From assembly GCA_028818755.1 (NCBI GenBank), contig JAPPNF010000053.1, positions 1-60,970 of the forward strand: a stretch of DNA of 60,970 nucleotides. Direction: 5' to 3'. Both the position numbers and the translations under genes were made by a program. The DNA is from Deltaproteobacteria bacterium (GTDB taxonomy: Bacteria; Desulfobacterota; Binatia; UBA9968; JAJDTQ01). The notes under the pieces are model-generated. The model did no database searches and was not told the origin of the DNA. It was given only the letters and a program-made list of their open reading frames with translations. Of this stretch, positions 16,311 to 27,696 are shown piece by piece (the stretch's first letter is position 1; the number at the start of each line of letters is the position of its first letter).

Positions 16311-16343
16311 TTGACAGTGCGGAGACCGTACTTACATTTACGG
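16311..16343 (+). promoter_or_regulatory. Promoter of the groES-groEL operon with a short inverted repeat
   Basis: TTGACA (16311-16316) and TACATT (16333-16338) are 16 bp apart. CCGTA (16326-16330) and TACGG (16339-16343) form an inverted repeat around the -10 box. No CIRCE element (TTAGCACTC-N9-GAGTGCTAA) is present, so HrcA control is unlikely here. Confidence 0.65.
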
Positions 16344-16416
16344 CCACACCTCATTGCGCACGTCTATCGGTCTATCGGAAATACGTCACGACGAACTTGG
16401 AAAAGGAGGAGAGAAC

Positions 16417-18409
<1,993 letters not shown>

Positions 18410-18436
18410 CCATGTAACCCTGCCGTTGCGGCAGTT

Positions 18437-18479
18437 AAGGGCCTGGAGTCTCCGGAGAGAGGCTTCAGGCCCTTTTTTT
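18437..18479 (+). terminator. Terminator of groES-groEL
   Basis: AAGGGCCTG (18437-18445) pairs with CAGGCCCTT (18466-18474) and is followed by seven T (18473-18479). Confidence 0.9.
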
Positions 18480-18499
18480 GCGTGTCACCTGGGCTACGG

Positions 18500-18540
18500 T
18501 TGGACGCTCAGTCAAAAATATCGTAACGTGTCAAACACGT
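18500..18540 (+). promoter_or_regulatory. Promoter and palindromic operator of the DUF2335 cluster
   Basis: TTGGAC (18500-18505) and TAACGT (18524-18529) lie 18 bp apart. A perfect inverted repeat, ACGTGT (18526-18531) and ACACGT (18535-18540), overlaps the -10 box and the predicted transcription start, a typical place for a repressor. Confidence 0.5.
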
Positions 18541-18560
18541 CCAAGACATCCAAAGAAGAC

Positions 18561-18851
18561 ATGCCTACCTTCCACTTCACGCTGATTGTCGATGGTCCTG
18601 ACCTCCAGGACCGAGCCTTGATCAATTCGTTGTTCGAGGCAGGCTGTGACGATGCGACGATCGGTTGCAGCGACGGCGTGCAGTATGTCGACTTCGATCG
18701 CGAAGCGGAGGACTTCAATGACGCAATCCTGTCGGCCGTAGACGATCTGGAGAAACTTGACGGCGTCGAAGTCGTCCGCATTATTGACCTCCATCATGGA
18801 ACTGGCATATTGAAGCAATCGGGGGGAGGCGATGAGCAAGAGAGCCGATAG
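18561..18851 (+). CDS. Conserved small hypothetical protein (possible truncated regulator)
   Basis: 96 residues from ATG 18561. It begins MPTFHFTLIVDGPDLQDRAL and contains GCDDATIGCSDGVQYVDFDR, a pattern I recall from longer proteins whose C-terminal half carries a DNA-binding domain. Here that half is missing: after VEVVRIIDLHH the sequence turns to a short unrelated tail (GGGDEQESR) and stops at 18851. It may be a truncated version or a genuinely short relative. It overlaps the next gene by 20 bp. Confidence 0.55.
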   Translation: MPTFHFTLIVDGPDLQDRALINSLFEAGCDDATIGCSDGVQYVDFDREAEDFNDAILSAVDDLEKLDGVEVVRIIDLHHGTGILKQSGGGDEQESR

Positions 18852-19050
18852 ACAAGAAAAGACCGGCAGAGTGGCACCCGTGCAATTGAGCGCTTCGCTT
18901 GTGAGCGGTTTTGCCGCACTGACTTCGTTTGGTCACCCGGCGAGGCGCATACCCTCCCGCCATCCGGATGTGGCCAGTGCTCTGAGGAACGACTGGATCC
19001 GGATTGGCCGAGACATGGGGAAGGTCTTGGCCCGCAAGCAAAATGGCTGA
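18832..19050 (+). CDS. Small hypothetical protein
   Basis: 72 residues from ATG 18832, which lies inside the end of the previous gene. Basic N-terminus (MSKRADRQEKTGR); a small-residue patch SASLVSGFAALTSFG; a C-terminal helix-like DWIRIGRDMGKVLARKQNG. No family recognised. It overlaps the next start codon by 8 bp, so the three genes are translationally coupled. It could also be the displaced remainder of the preceding protein after a frameshift. Confidence 0.45.
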   Translation: MSKRADRQEKTGRVAPVQLSASLVSGFAALTSFGHPARRIPSRHPDVASALRNDWIRIGRDMGKVLARKQNG

Positions 19051-19435
19051 GATACGGGAGGCTGATCCCCCACATCTACAGCAGGAAAGTAGCGAAACTC
19101 TTGTCGCGATCCAAAGTTGGGAGGGTCCGTTACCGGCACCGGAGACCTTGGAGAGATTTGAGGCCATCGTCCCTGGATCAGCCAAGACCATCATTGAGGA
19201 ATGGCAGGCCGAGACTCGTCACCGCCGAAAGTTTGAACATCGGTCCCTCTTATTGCAGTCACTCGAACAATTGAGCGGACGCTTGCTTGCTTTCCTGTTT
19301 GCGCTTGCCGCCCTCGCTCTTGCAGGTTATGCGGCCAGTATTGGCGCCACATGGGTGGCGGGAGTCGTTGGTAGCGGGACTATTGCAAGCGTGGTCTGGG
19401 CTCTGGTCTCAAGCCAGCGCGACAAGTCTACCTAG
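19043..19435 (+). CDS. DUF2335 family predicted membrane protein
   Basis: 130 residues from ATG 19043. The N-terminal half has the DUF2335 pattern (GPLPAPETLERFEAIVPGSA, then a helix with Glu/His/Arg, EEWQAETRHRRKFEH). The C-terminal half has two hydrophobic segments, ~81-99 and ~101-121, consistent with two membrane helices. Function of the family is unknown. It ends 56 bp before ffh and shares the ATGGCTGA overlap with the gene before it. Confidence 0.7.
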   Translation: MAEIREADPPHLQQESSETLVAIQSWEGPLPAPETLERFEAIVPGSAKTIIEEWQAETRHRRKFEHRSLLLQSLEQLSGRLLAFLFALAALALAGYAASIGATWVAGVVGSGTIASVVWALVSSQRDKST

Positions 19436-19491
19436 TCAACCTGTCCGTTCATCAGGCCAATTCGTCAGAAAACAGAACTGAACCGCTAAAC

Positions 19492-20838
<1,347 letters not shown>

Positions 20839-20879
20839 ACTAAGAACTGTAGAAAACAAAGAGAAGGAAGATTCCAGAT

Positions 20880-21143
20880 ATGAGCGTGAAGATCAGGCTG
20901 AGCCGGCACGGCGCCAAGAAGCGGCCATACTACCGTATCGTGGTGGCGGACGCCCGCGATCCCCGCGACGGGAGGTTCATCGAGCAGGTGGGCACCTACG
21001 ACCCCCGCACACCCGATGCCGCGCTACGGCTCGACCAGGCAAAGGTTGACGGTTGGATCAAGCAGGGGGCGCAACCGACCCAGACCGTGCGCAATCTCAT
21101 GAAGCGGGCGGCCAAGGAAGCCGCCGCGGCCGCGGCGACGTAG
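20880..21143 (+). CDS. rpsP: 30S ribosomal protein S16
   Basis: 87 residues. Early-assembly 30S protein. Typical start [23 protein letters not shown] and [14 protein letters not shown], followed by an Ala-rich tail ([11 protein letters not shown]). It lies 41 bp after ffh; TAAGAA and GAGAAGGAAG lie just upstream. Confidence 0.97.
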   Translation: MSVKIRLSRHGAKKRPYYRIVVADARDPRDGRFIEQVGTYDPRTPDAALRLDQAKVDGWIKQGAQPTQTVRNLMKRAAKEAAAAAAT

Positions 21144-21162
21144 CGGCCAGGAGACAGGTTCC

Positions 21163-21399
21163 TTGAAGGAGCTGGTACAGTATCTCGCGCGATCCATCGT
21201 GAACCAGCCCGACGCAGTCGAGGTCACGGAAACGCAGAACGACGACGCATCCGTCTTCGAGCTCAAGGTCGCCAAGGAGGACCTGGGCCGGATCATCGGC
21301 AAACAGGGACGCACCGCCAAGTCCCTGCGCACGATCCTGACCGCCGCCGCCGCGAGAGTCGACCGGAAGGTCGTTCTCGAGATCGTCGACGAACAATAG
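21163..21399 (+). CDS. khpA: KH-domain RNA-binding protein KhpA
   Basis: 78 residues from TTG 21163, preceded by AGGAGA. A single type-II KH domain with the GxxG loop in GRIIGKQGRTAKSLRTIL. In other bacteria KhpA binds small RNAs, often with KhpB, and lies between rpsP and rimM as here. It follows rpsP after 19 bp. Confidence 0.93.
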   Translation: MKELVQYLARSIVNQPDAVEVTETQNDDASVFELKVAKEDLGRIIGKQGRTAKSLRTILTAAAARVDRKVVLEIVDEQ

Positions 21400-21415
21400 C
21401 CACCCCCTCCCCCCA

Positions 21416-21928
21416 TTGTCCGAAAACCAGATCGCGCTGGGCGACATCGTAGCCACGCATGGCGTCGCCGGCTGGCTGCGGTTGAAGCTGTTCAATCCGC
21501 AAGGCCGCACGATCTATACGACCAGGGAAGTGAACCTGGCGCGGGGCGAGACCCGCCTTGCGCTTGCCGTCGACGAGGCCAAACCCCACAAGGCGGTGGT
21601 GCTGATCAAGCTCCGGGGCGTGGACGACATGGACGCGGCCCAGGAACTGGTGGGCTACCGGGTGTCCGTGCGCCAGGACGCCCTGGCGCCTCTGGGCGGA
21701 TCCGAGTACTACTACCAGGAGGTGGTGGGGTTCGAGGTCAGGGACGCCAAGGGGGATCGTATCGGCACCATCACCCGCATATGGCCCACGCAGGGAGGCG
21801 ACCTGCTGGTGGTCGCCGCGCCGGAGAAGGAACACCTGATCCCCGCGGTCAGGGAATTCGTCCGGCAGATCGACGTGGTCGAGCGAACCGTCACCATCGA
21901 AGCGCCCGAGGGGCTCCTCGACCTGTAG
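21416..21928 (+). CDS. rimM: Ribosome maturation factor RimM
   Basis: 170 residues from TTG 21416. 16S rRNA processing factor that binds S19 in the 30S head. It has the N-terminal barrel (IALGDIVATHGVAGWLRLKLF) and the C-terminal PRC-barrel domain (SEYYYQEVVGFEV...LLVVAAPEKEHLIPAVREFV). It follows khpA after 16 bp. The stop codon TAG runs straight into a palindromic R3 repeat. Confidence 0.96.
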   Translation: MSENQIALGDIVATHGVAGWLRLKLFNPQGRTIYTTREVNLARGETRLALAVDEAKPHKAVVLIKLRGVDDMDAAQELVGYRVSVRQDALAPLGGSEYYYQEVVGFEVRDAKGDRIGTITRIWPTQGGDLLVVAAPEKEHLIPAVREFVRQIDVVERTVTIEAPEGLLDL

Positions 21929-21948
21929 GGCGGGTTTGAAACCCGCCC
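21928..21948. repeat. R3 palindrome after rimM
   Basis: GGGCGGG and CCCGCCC pair around TTTGAAA, a 21-bp perfect palindrome. Its first G is the last base of the rimM TAG stop codon. A second, less perfect copy lies at 23873-23892. Confidence 0.8.
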
Positions 21949-21968
21949 GTGCCCGGAACGACGCCGGG

Positions 21969-22041
21969 CCCTCACCCGGCCTTCGGCCACCCTCTCCCAG
22001 AGGGAGAGGGGTTGTGTTTGATTACTCGGATAGGCTCCTAG
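21969..22041. repeat. R1 repeat with extended tail, between rimM and trmD
   Basis: One R1 unit with the GGCCTTCGGCC flank, followed by a GTTGTGTTTGATTACTCGGA tail and AGGCTCCTAG. The same tail follows the R1 unit at 42055-42126 and precedes, inverted, the block at 33161. Confidence 0.85.
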
Positions 22042-22058
22042 TCGGCAAACCGCCCGCC

Positions 22059-23318
22059 ATGCATTTCTCGGTCATCACGCTGTTTCCGGAGATCTTCGAG
22101 TCGCCGCTGGCCAACAGTATCCTCAAGCGCGCCCGGGACAGGCAGCTCGTTACCATCGACCTGGTGGACCTGCGGCAGTATGCCCGGGACAGGCACCGTA
22201 CCACCGACGACTATCCCTACGGCGGCGGCCAGGGCATGGTGCTGAAGCCCGAGCCGCTCATCGAAGCCATCGAGGACTGCCGGCGCAAGCTCAAGAACCC
22301 CCGGGTGGTGCTGCTGTCGCCCCGGGGCCGGGTATTCGACCATGAAGTCGCCGCGTCGATGTCGCGGCACGAGGAGATCGTCCTGGTCTGCGGCCGCTAC
22401 GAAGGGGTCGACGAACGGGTGGTGGGCTATACCGACGATATCCTGTCCATCGGCGACTACACCCTGAGTGGCGGCGAGATACCGGCCTTGGCCGTCATCG
22501 ACACGGTGGCGCGGTTGGTGCCGGGGGTCCTCGGGAACGAGCAGTCGGCGCGCGAGGAGTCGTTCGCGGAGGGCCTGCTGGAATACCCGCAATACACCCG
22601 GCCGGCGGAATACCGGGGCATGAAGGTGCCGCCGGTGCTGCTCTCGGGCGACCACGAGGAGATCCGCCGGTGGCGGCGCGACATGAGCGTGGAGATGACC
22701 GCCCGGCTCAGGCCGGAGCTGCTGGCGAAGGCGCCCTCCGAGGCCTTGAAGCCGCGAGGGAAGGTCTACGTGGCGCTGCTGCACTATCCCGTGTCCGACC
22801 GCCGCGGCGACACCGTCACCTCGTCCATCACCAACCTCGACATCCACGACATCGCCCGCACCTGCCGCACCTACGGGGCCGCGGGCTTCTACGTCGTCAA
22901 CCCGGTGGAGACCCTGCAGAAGCTGGCGGCCAGGATCATCGACCACTGGGAACGGGGCTACGGCGGCTCCTACAACAGCACCCGCCGGGAAGCCCTGTCC
23001 CTGGTCCGTCTCCGCGGCACCCTGGACGAGGCGGTGGCGGACGTCGCGCGGGAGTGCGGCACGGCCCCCCGCCTGGTGGCGACCTCCGCGCGGTCGCGGC
23101 ATGGAAACGAGCCGATAACTTTTGGAAAAATGCGGGAGATGCTATTAAAGGACGATGTCCCCTGCATGATCCTCCTGGGCACGGGCTGGGGCCTGGCGGA
23201 TGCCGTCTTTGCCCGCTCGGACCTGGTGCTGGAACCCATCGCGGGACGGGACGACTACAATCATCTTTCCGTACGAGCTGCGTCCGCCATCATGCTGGAT
23301 CGTATACTGGGACGGTAG
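22059..23318 (+). CDS. trmD: tRNA (guanine-37-N1)-methyltransferase TrmD fused to a second SPOUT-type methyltransferase domain
   Basis: 419 residues from ATG 22059; upstream in-frame sequence is the R1 repeat and is excluded. Residues 1-~230 are TrmD: FSVITLFPEIF, GGGQGMVLKPEPL, LLSPRGR, LVCGRYEGVDERV and the knot SIGDYTLSGGE. It methylates G37 of tRNAs and prevents +1 frameshifting. From ~236 a second domain begins (KVYVALLHYPVSDRRG...NLDIHDIARTCRTYG...GFYVVNPVE...LVATSARSRHG...LLGTGWGLADAVF...YNHLSVRAASAIMLDRIL). This is the RNA-methyltransferase type that in related bacteria is often encoded next to trmD. The stop TAG is the first bases of a MITE copy. Confidence 0.95.
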   Translation: MHFSVITLFPEIFESPLANSILKRARDRQLVTIDLVDLRQYARDRHRTTDDYPYGGGQGMVLKPEPLIEAIEDCRRKLKNPRVVLLSPRGRVFDHEVAASMSRHEEIVLVCGRYEGVDERVVGYTDDILSIGDYTLSGGEIPALAVIDTVARLVPGVLGNEQSAREESFAEGLLEYPQYTRPAEYRGMKVPPVLLSGDHEEIRRWRRDMSVEMTARLRPELLAKAPSEALKPRGKVYVALLHYPVSDRRGDTVTSSITNLDIHDIARTCRTYGAAGFYVVNPVETLQKLAARIIDHWERGYGGSYNSTRREALSLVRLRGTLDEAVADVARECGTAPRLVATSARSRHGNEPITFGKMREMLLKDDVPCMILLGTGWGLADAVFARSDLVLEPIAGRDDYNHLSVRAASAIMLDRILGR

Positions 23319-23477
23319 CGTGGTGTCCCGCAAAGACGCTTATGAAGATGCGAGGGCATTTTGGTCGTCGGCAAGGCGCGATGACGAGCAGTGGCAGGTA
23401 CCACGCGAGGAAGAGCAACGCAGCCGACGGCCAAAAGGACCCGCAGATTCATGAGCGTCTTTGCGGGACACCACGCT
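23317..23477. mobile_element. MITE-like element, copy A
   Basis: 161 bp between trmD and rplS. Terminal arms of 24 bp beginning AGCGTGGTGTCCCGC are perfectly complementary. The inner part is the shared core (GCGTGGT, GCCACTGCTCGTCATCGCG, GCCGTCGGC), here inverted relative to copies B and C. TA precedes the left end; TG follows the right end. No coding capacity. Confidence 0.9.
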
Positions 23478-23496
23478 GGATGGAAGGGAGCGACAG

Positions 23497-23853
23497 ATGA
23501 ACGTCATTGACCGGATCGAACAGGAGCAGACACGGGATGCGCCGGCGCTCAAGCCCGGACAGCGGGTCCGTGTCCACGTCCGCATCGTGGAAGGCGAGAA
23601 GGAGCGTATACAGGTCTTCGAAGGCGTGGTGATCGCCATCTCCGGAAGCGGCAACCGGGAGACGTTCGTGGTCCGCAAGACCTCCTACGGCGTGGGCGTG
23701 GAGCGCATCTTTCCGCTCCACTCGCCGCGGATCGAGAAGGTCGAGATCGTCACCCAGGGCCGGGTCCGCAGAGCCAAGCTGTACTATCTCAGGAACCTCT
23801 CGGGCAAGCGCGCCCGTCTGGAAGAAGACCGCAGGCCGCGGGCGTCGCGCTGA
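23497..23853 (+). CDS. rplS: 50S ribosomal protein L19
   Basis: 118 residues from ATG 23497, with GGAAGGGAG upstream; the earlier in-frame ATG belongs to MITE copy A. Typical features: [15 protein letters not shown]-like [43 protein letters not shown], and [12 protein letters not shown]. It sits at the 30S-50S interface. It ends the ffh-trmD cluster. Confidence 0.97.
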   Translation: MNVIDRIEQEQTRDAPALKPGQRVRVHVRIVEGEKERIQVFEGVVIAISGSGNRETFVVRKTSYGVGVERIFPLHSPRIEKVEIVTQGRVRRAKLYYLRNLSGKRARLEEDRRPRASR

Positions 23854-23872
23854 CGGCTTCGGCTAGACGCAC

Positions 23873-23892
23873 GGGCGGTTTGAAACCTGCCC
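23873..23892. repeat. R3 palindrome, degenerate copy
   Basis: GGGCGG and CCTGCCCC around TTTGAAA, with one mismatch relative to the copy after rimM. It lies 20 bp past the rplS stop and could form a hairpin in the transcript. Confidence 0.6.
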
Positions 23893-23898
23893 CCGGGA

Positions 23899-23986
23899 CC
23901 CTCACCCCTACCCTCTCCCAGAGGGAGAGGGAGTCAAATTGGCCCTCTCCCTCCGGGAGAGGGTGGCCGAAGGCCGGGTGAGGGCC
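23899..23986. repeat. R1 repeat block, two inverted units, between rplS and rarA
   Basis: One R1 unit in each orientation, with GGCCGAAGGCCGGGTGAGGG at the right. In-frame extension of rarA into this block is artefactual. Confidence 0.9.
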
Positions 23987-24046
23987 TCGGTGGCCCGCCG
24001 AGGTGTTCGCGGCGGCCCGCGTGACACCGCCGGAACCTGTGACGCC

Positions 24047-25381
24047 GTGGAACTGTTCGACTCCACGAGTTCCCGCAACGCCGGGAAGAACACACCCCTG
24101 GCGGAGCGGATGCGGCCCGCCAGCCTGGGCGAGGTGCTGGGGCAGGAGCACCTCCTCGGTCCCGGCAAGCTGCTGCGCGGCATGGCCGACACCCGCCGGC
24201 TCCAGTCCATCATCCTCTGGGGTCCGCCGGGCTGCGGCAAGACGACCCTGGCCCGGCTCCTGGCCGATGCCTGCCAGGCGCACTGCATCCAGTTCTCCGC
24301 GGTAAGCTCCGGCATCGGCGAGCTCAAGAAGATCCTCCCGGACGCTAGGCGGCTGCAACGAAGCGCCGTCCCGGTGGTGCTCCTGGTGGACGAGATCCAC
24401 CACTTCAACAAGACCCAGCAAGACACCTTCCTGCCGCACGTGGAAGCCGGGCTGCTGACCCTCATCGGCGCCACCACCGAGAACCCGTCCTTCGAGCTGA
24501 TATCGCCGTTGCTCTCCCGTTGCCGGGTCTGCGTCATGCATCCGCTGACCGAGGACACGCTCGCGCGGGTGGTGGACCGGGCCTTGACCGAACGCGGCCG
24601 GGGACTGTGGGACGCCCCACTGGAGATGGCGCCGGAGGCCCGGGACATGCTGGTCCAGCGGGCGCAGGGGGATGCCCGGGTGGCGCTCAACGGCCTGGAA
24701 GGGGCGGTGACGCTGGCGCGCAACGACGCCGGGGCCGCGCGCATCGAGCTCGCGCACGTGGAGCAGGCCCTCCAGCTCGGCCCCTTGCGCTACGACAAGT
24801 CCGGCGAGGAGCACTACAACCTGATCTCCGCCTTCATCAAGAGCCTGCGCGGCAGCGACCCCGACGCCGCCGTCTACTGGATGGTGCGGATGATCGAGGC
24901 CGGGGAAGACCCGCTCTTCATCGCCCGCCGGATGGTCATCTTCGCGGCCGAGGACGTCGGCAACGCGGACCCGCAGGCCCTGCAGGTGGCGGTGGCGGCC
25001 AAGGACGCCGTGCACTTCGTGGGGCTGCCGGAGGGGCGGATCCCGATGAGCCAGGCGGCCGTCTATCTGGCCACCGCGCCCAAGTCCAACTCGGCCTACA
25101 AGGCGCTGCTGGAGGCCACCCGCGACGTGCGCGAGAAAGGCGCCCTGCCCACTCCCCTTCACCTCCGAAACGCTCCCACCGGCCTCATGAAGTCGCTGGG
25201 CTACGGCGCCGACTACCGCTACCCTCATGACTCTCCCGGTCACGTCACGGAACAGGAATACCTGCCGGCGGAGCTCAAGGGACGCCGCTACTACGAGCCC
25301 GGCGACGAGGGACATGAAAAGATCGTCCGGGAGCGGCTCAAGGCCTGGGAGGCGTTGAAGAAACGCGATCGGCAGGGCTAG
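24047..25381 (+). CDS. rarA: Replication-associated recombination protein A (MgsA/RarA AAA+ ATPase)
   Basis: 444 residues from GTG 24047, which gives VELFDSTSS then PLAERMRPASLGEVLGQEHLLG as in relatives. AAA+ ATPase of the clamp-loader class, acting at stalled replication forks. Walker A GPPGCGKTT (59-67), Walker B LLVDEIHHF (112-120) with the DEIH box, sensor GATTENPSFE (141-150). The C-terminal tetramerisation domain has YDKSGEEHYNLISAFIKSLRGSDPDAA and FAAEDVGNADP. It converges with the secretin gene, and the two TAG stops share the palindrome CTAG at 25378-25381. Confidence 0.96.
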   Translation: MELFDSTSSRNAGKNTPLAERMRPASLGEVLGQEHLLGPGKLLRGMADTRRLQSIILWGPPGCGKTTLARLLADACQAHCIQFSAVSSGIGELKKILPDARRLQRSAVPVVLLVDEIHHFNKTQQDTFLPHVEAGLLTLIGATTENPSFELISPLLSRCRVCVMHPLTEDTLARVVDRALTERGRGLWDAPLEMAPEARDMLVQRAQGDARVALNGLEGAVTLARNDAGAARIELAHVEQALQLGPLRYDKSGEEHYNLISAFIKSLRGSDPDAAVYWMVRMIEAGEDPLFIARRMVIFAAEDVGNADPQALQVAVAAKDAVHFVGLPEGRIPMSQAAVYLATAPKSNSAYKALLEATRDVREKGALPTPLHLRNAPTGLMKSLGYGADYRYPHDSPGHVTEQEYLPAELKGRRYYEPGDEGHEKIVRERLKAWEALKKRDRQG

Positions 25382-27480
25382 CGGGCGCCCTCACCCGGCC
25401 TTCGGCCACCCTCTCCCAGAGGGAGAGGGGCTGATTTGATTCCCTCTTCCAACTCCCGTCTGACGGACCGGACCTTGTCCAGGAACCGTTTGGTCGCGCG
25501 GTCGCCCTGCCGCCGGTCGTGGATCACGCGGGGGGTGATCAGGATCACCAGCTCGGTGCGGTCGGACCGTTTGAAGTCCGTGCGGAACAGCGGCCCCAGC
25601 ACGGGCACATCCATGAGAAGAGGAATGCCGATTCGCGACCGGCGCCGGTTGTCCGTGATGATGCCGCCGATGACCAGGGTCTGGCCGTCATGGAGCACGG
25701 CGGCGGTTTCCGCCTCCCGGACGTTGAAGGCGTCGAAGGACTGCCTTCCGACCACCACCCTTTCGCCCACGTCGCTCACCTCGACCCGGACCTGCAGATT
25801 GACGAGTCCTTCGGAGTTGACCCGGGGGACGATGGTGAGGATCCGCCCGACCTCCTTGAACTCGATGGTGGTGGTGGTCGCCTCGGACTCACGCGACACC
25901 ACCGTTCCCGTCGCCACCGGCTGCTCGCTGCCCACGCGAATCCGGGCCGGGCGATTGTCCACAGCCAGCAGATGGGGCGAGGACAGGACCTTCACGCGGG
26001 CGTCCTGCATCAACGCCTTGACGAACACGCGAAAATCGCGCCCCGCGTCCACGATGGAAGTAAACCCGGTCGCGAGCGCCTGGAGACCCGTGCCAGCGGC
26101 GGGCTCGCCGGCGCTGTCCCCTTCGGCCGGCGGCGGGCCGAAGCCGCCCTTCGCCAGGGCATACTCGACGCCGAACTCGAAGTCGTCGGTCAGCGTCACT
26201 TCGGCCACCAGCACCTCCATCAGCACTTGGCGCGGCACCAGGTCCAACCCTTCGAGGACCCGCGCCATGTCCGCGTATTCGCGCGGCGTCGCCAGGATCA
26301 CCAGGGAGTTGGTGTCCGACTCCGCCACCACGCGCACCCCTTCACCGGAATGGTCGGGCGGCGCGGACGGGCCTGTCGGTCGCGCTCCCTCGGTCGCCCT
26401 GACAGCCTCAGGAGTCCTGGCCGGGTTTGCCCCGGAAGATGGTGAGATGTGCCCGGCAACTTCTCCAGCTTGTCCACGCCGTGAAGCCGCGCCGGCGCGG
26501 AACCCGTAGCTTCCCTGCGCGACCGCTCTGTCCGAAGTAGAGCGGCGGCGCCCGTAAACCTGGTTCAGGACCCGCGCCAGTTCCGTAGCCTTGCGGTTCT
26601 CGACGGCGCGGATGAAGAGTTGCCGCCCCCTGTCTTCGCCCGCCACGTCGATGCGCTCAATCCAATGCTTCACGTAGTTCCAGGCCGCGTCGCTGTAGGC
26701 GATGACGAGGAGTTGATCGATCCGCGGCAACGGTAGGAACCGCGCGGCGAACGGTTCACCCTCCGCCGCCGAAGCGCCGGAGAGCGCCATCGCCGCCGAC
26801 ATCTCCCGCGCGAGGTCGCCGGCCGCGGCTGCCCTGGGCCTGTACAGCTCCATGCGGGCGCCGCTGAACGCTTCGACGTCGATCAAGTCCTTGATCTCCG
26901 ACAATCGTCGAATATTTGACGGCGAATCGACAACCACCAGATAGTTGCCGCGCACGTGGTCGAGAATCGTCCCGCTCGTGCTCATGAAGGGCGTGAGCAG
27001 GCGCTTCATGACCGCCACCGGGAAGAAGCGTACCGGCAGGACCCGCATGGCGAAGCCGGCGCCCCTCGCGCGGCCGGGACGGGCCAGCCCGGGCGCCTCC
27101 GAGACGGCGGTGATCCGATAAAGGCTTCCCTGCCTGACCGCCACGGCGCCGTGGACCCTGAGGATCTCGTGGAATATGGGAAGGAGGTCCTCCCTTCGGA
27201 CGGGCTGTCCGCTGAAGATGGTGACGACGCCTTGTACGTCGGGGCCGATGGTGTAGTTGAGGCGCAGGTGCCGGGCCAGTACATGGATCACCTCGACGAG
27301 CTCGACGGCGTCGAAGTTCAGGGTCACCATGCCGGCGCCGTCCGGGTCCTCCACGGACGCGGGCGCGGGCCTCCCCGGCGGGGTACCGGGAGGGGCCGTT
27401 TCCAGCGCCCGCGCCGGGCCTCCGGCGAGACAAGTCCCCAACACGAACCACGCGGAAACCGCCAACAGCCTGGCAAGCAT
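25378..27480 (-). CDS. gspD: Secretin (GspD/type II secretion-like), without other secretion genes
   Basis: 700 residues from ATG 27480; the preceding in-frame stretch is R1 repeat. Signal peptide at 1-24. An N0 domain (MVTLNFDAVELVEVIHVLARH, IGPDVQGVVTI), N1-N3-like repeats (YLVVVDSPSNIRRL, FIRAVENRKATELARVLNQVYG), a Gly/Ser/Pro-rich insert at ~340-395, and the C-terminal secretin domain (VLSSPHLLAVDNRPARIRVG, LTIVPRVNSEGLVNLQVRVEVS, VIGGIITDNRRRSRIGIPLL). It would form a multimeric outer-membrane channel. No gsp, pil or sct genes flank it; lptD lies upstream. The last ~15 residues (PLPLGEGGRRPGEGAR) are R1 repeat translation. The symbol is by domain type only. Confidence 0.85.
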   Translation of the reverse strand: MLARLLAVSAWFVLGTCLAGGPARALETAPPGTPPGRPAPASVEDPDGAGMVTLNFDAVELVEVIHVLARHLRLNYTIGPDVQGVVTIFSGQPVRREDLLPIFHEILRVHGAVAVRQGSLYRITAVSEAPGLARPGRARGAGFAMRVLPVRFFPVAVMKRLLTPFMSTSGTILDHVRGNYLVVVDSPSNIRRLSEIKDLIDVEAFSGARMELYRPRAAAAGDLAREMSAAMALSGASAAEGEPFAARFLPLPRIDQLLVIAYSDAAWNYVKHWIERIDVAGEDRGRQLFIRAVENRKATELARVLNQVYGRRRSTSDRAVAQGSYGFRAGAASRRGQAGEVAGHISPSSGANPARTPEAVRATEGARPTGPSAPPDHSGEGVRVVAESDTNSLVILATPREYADMARVLEGLDLVPRQVLMEVLVAEVTLTDDFEFGVEYALAKGGFGPPPAEGDSAGEPAAGTGLQALATGFTSIVDAGRDFRVFVKALMQDARVKVLSSPHLLAVDNRPARIRVGSEQPVATGTVVSRESEATTTTIEFKEVGRILTIVPRVNSEGLVNLQVRVEVSDVGERVVVGRQSFDAFNVREAETAAVLHDGQTLVIGGIITDNRRRSRIGIPLLMDVPVLGPLFRTDFKRSDRTELVILITPRVIHDRRQGDRATKRFLDKVRSVRRELEEGIKSAPLPLGEGGRRPGEGAR
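25388..25430. repeat. R1 repeat at the end of the secretin gene
   Basis: One R1 unit with the GGCCTTCGGCC flank, translated in frame as the C-terminus of the secretin. Confidence 0.88.
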
Positions 27481-27525
27481 GGTTCTGCTGTCACGCAAAA
27501 TCCAGGCCGCCCCGATCGCGTCCAA

Positions 27526-27632
27526 CCCCTCTCCCTCCGGGAGAGGGTGGCCGAAGGCCGGGTGAGGGCGGCCCGGCGCTCTGCTCCTTCCGGCTGCCCT
27601 CACCCCGACCCTCTCCCAGAGGGAGAGGGAGC
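27526..27632. repeat. R1 repeat block between lptD and the secretin gene
   Basis: Two R1 units in opposite orientation, separated by ~35 bp. The 216-bp spacer (27481-27696) has no gene. At 27691-27700 GGGACACTAG, overlapping the lptD stop, resembles an isolated MITE end. Confidence 0.88.
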
Positions 27633-27696
27633 AAGTCGATGCCTTCTCCCGGGGCGGAGCGGGTTCCGACTGCCGACGCGACGGACCGGCGGGACA

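Noticed and set aside
23461..23496. An N-terminal extension of L19
   Set aside because: It is encoded by the right arm of MITE copy A, and the internal ATG has a good ribosome binding site and gives the standard start.
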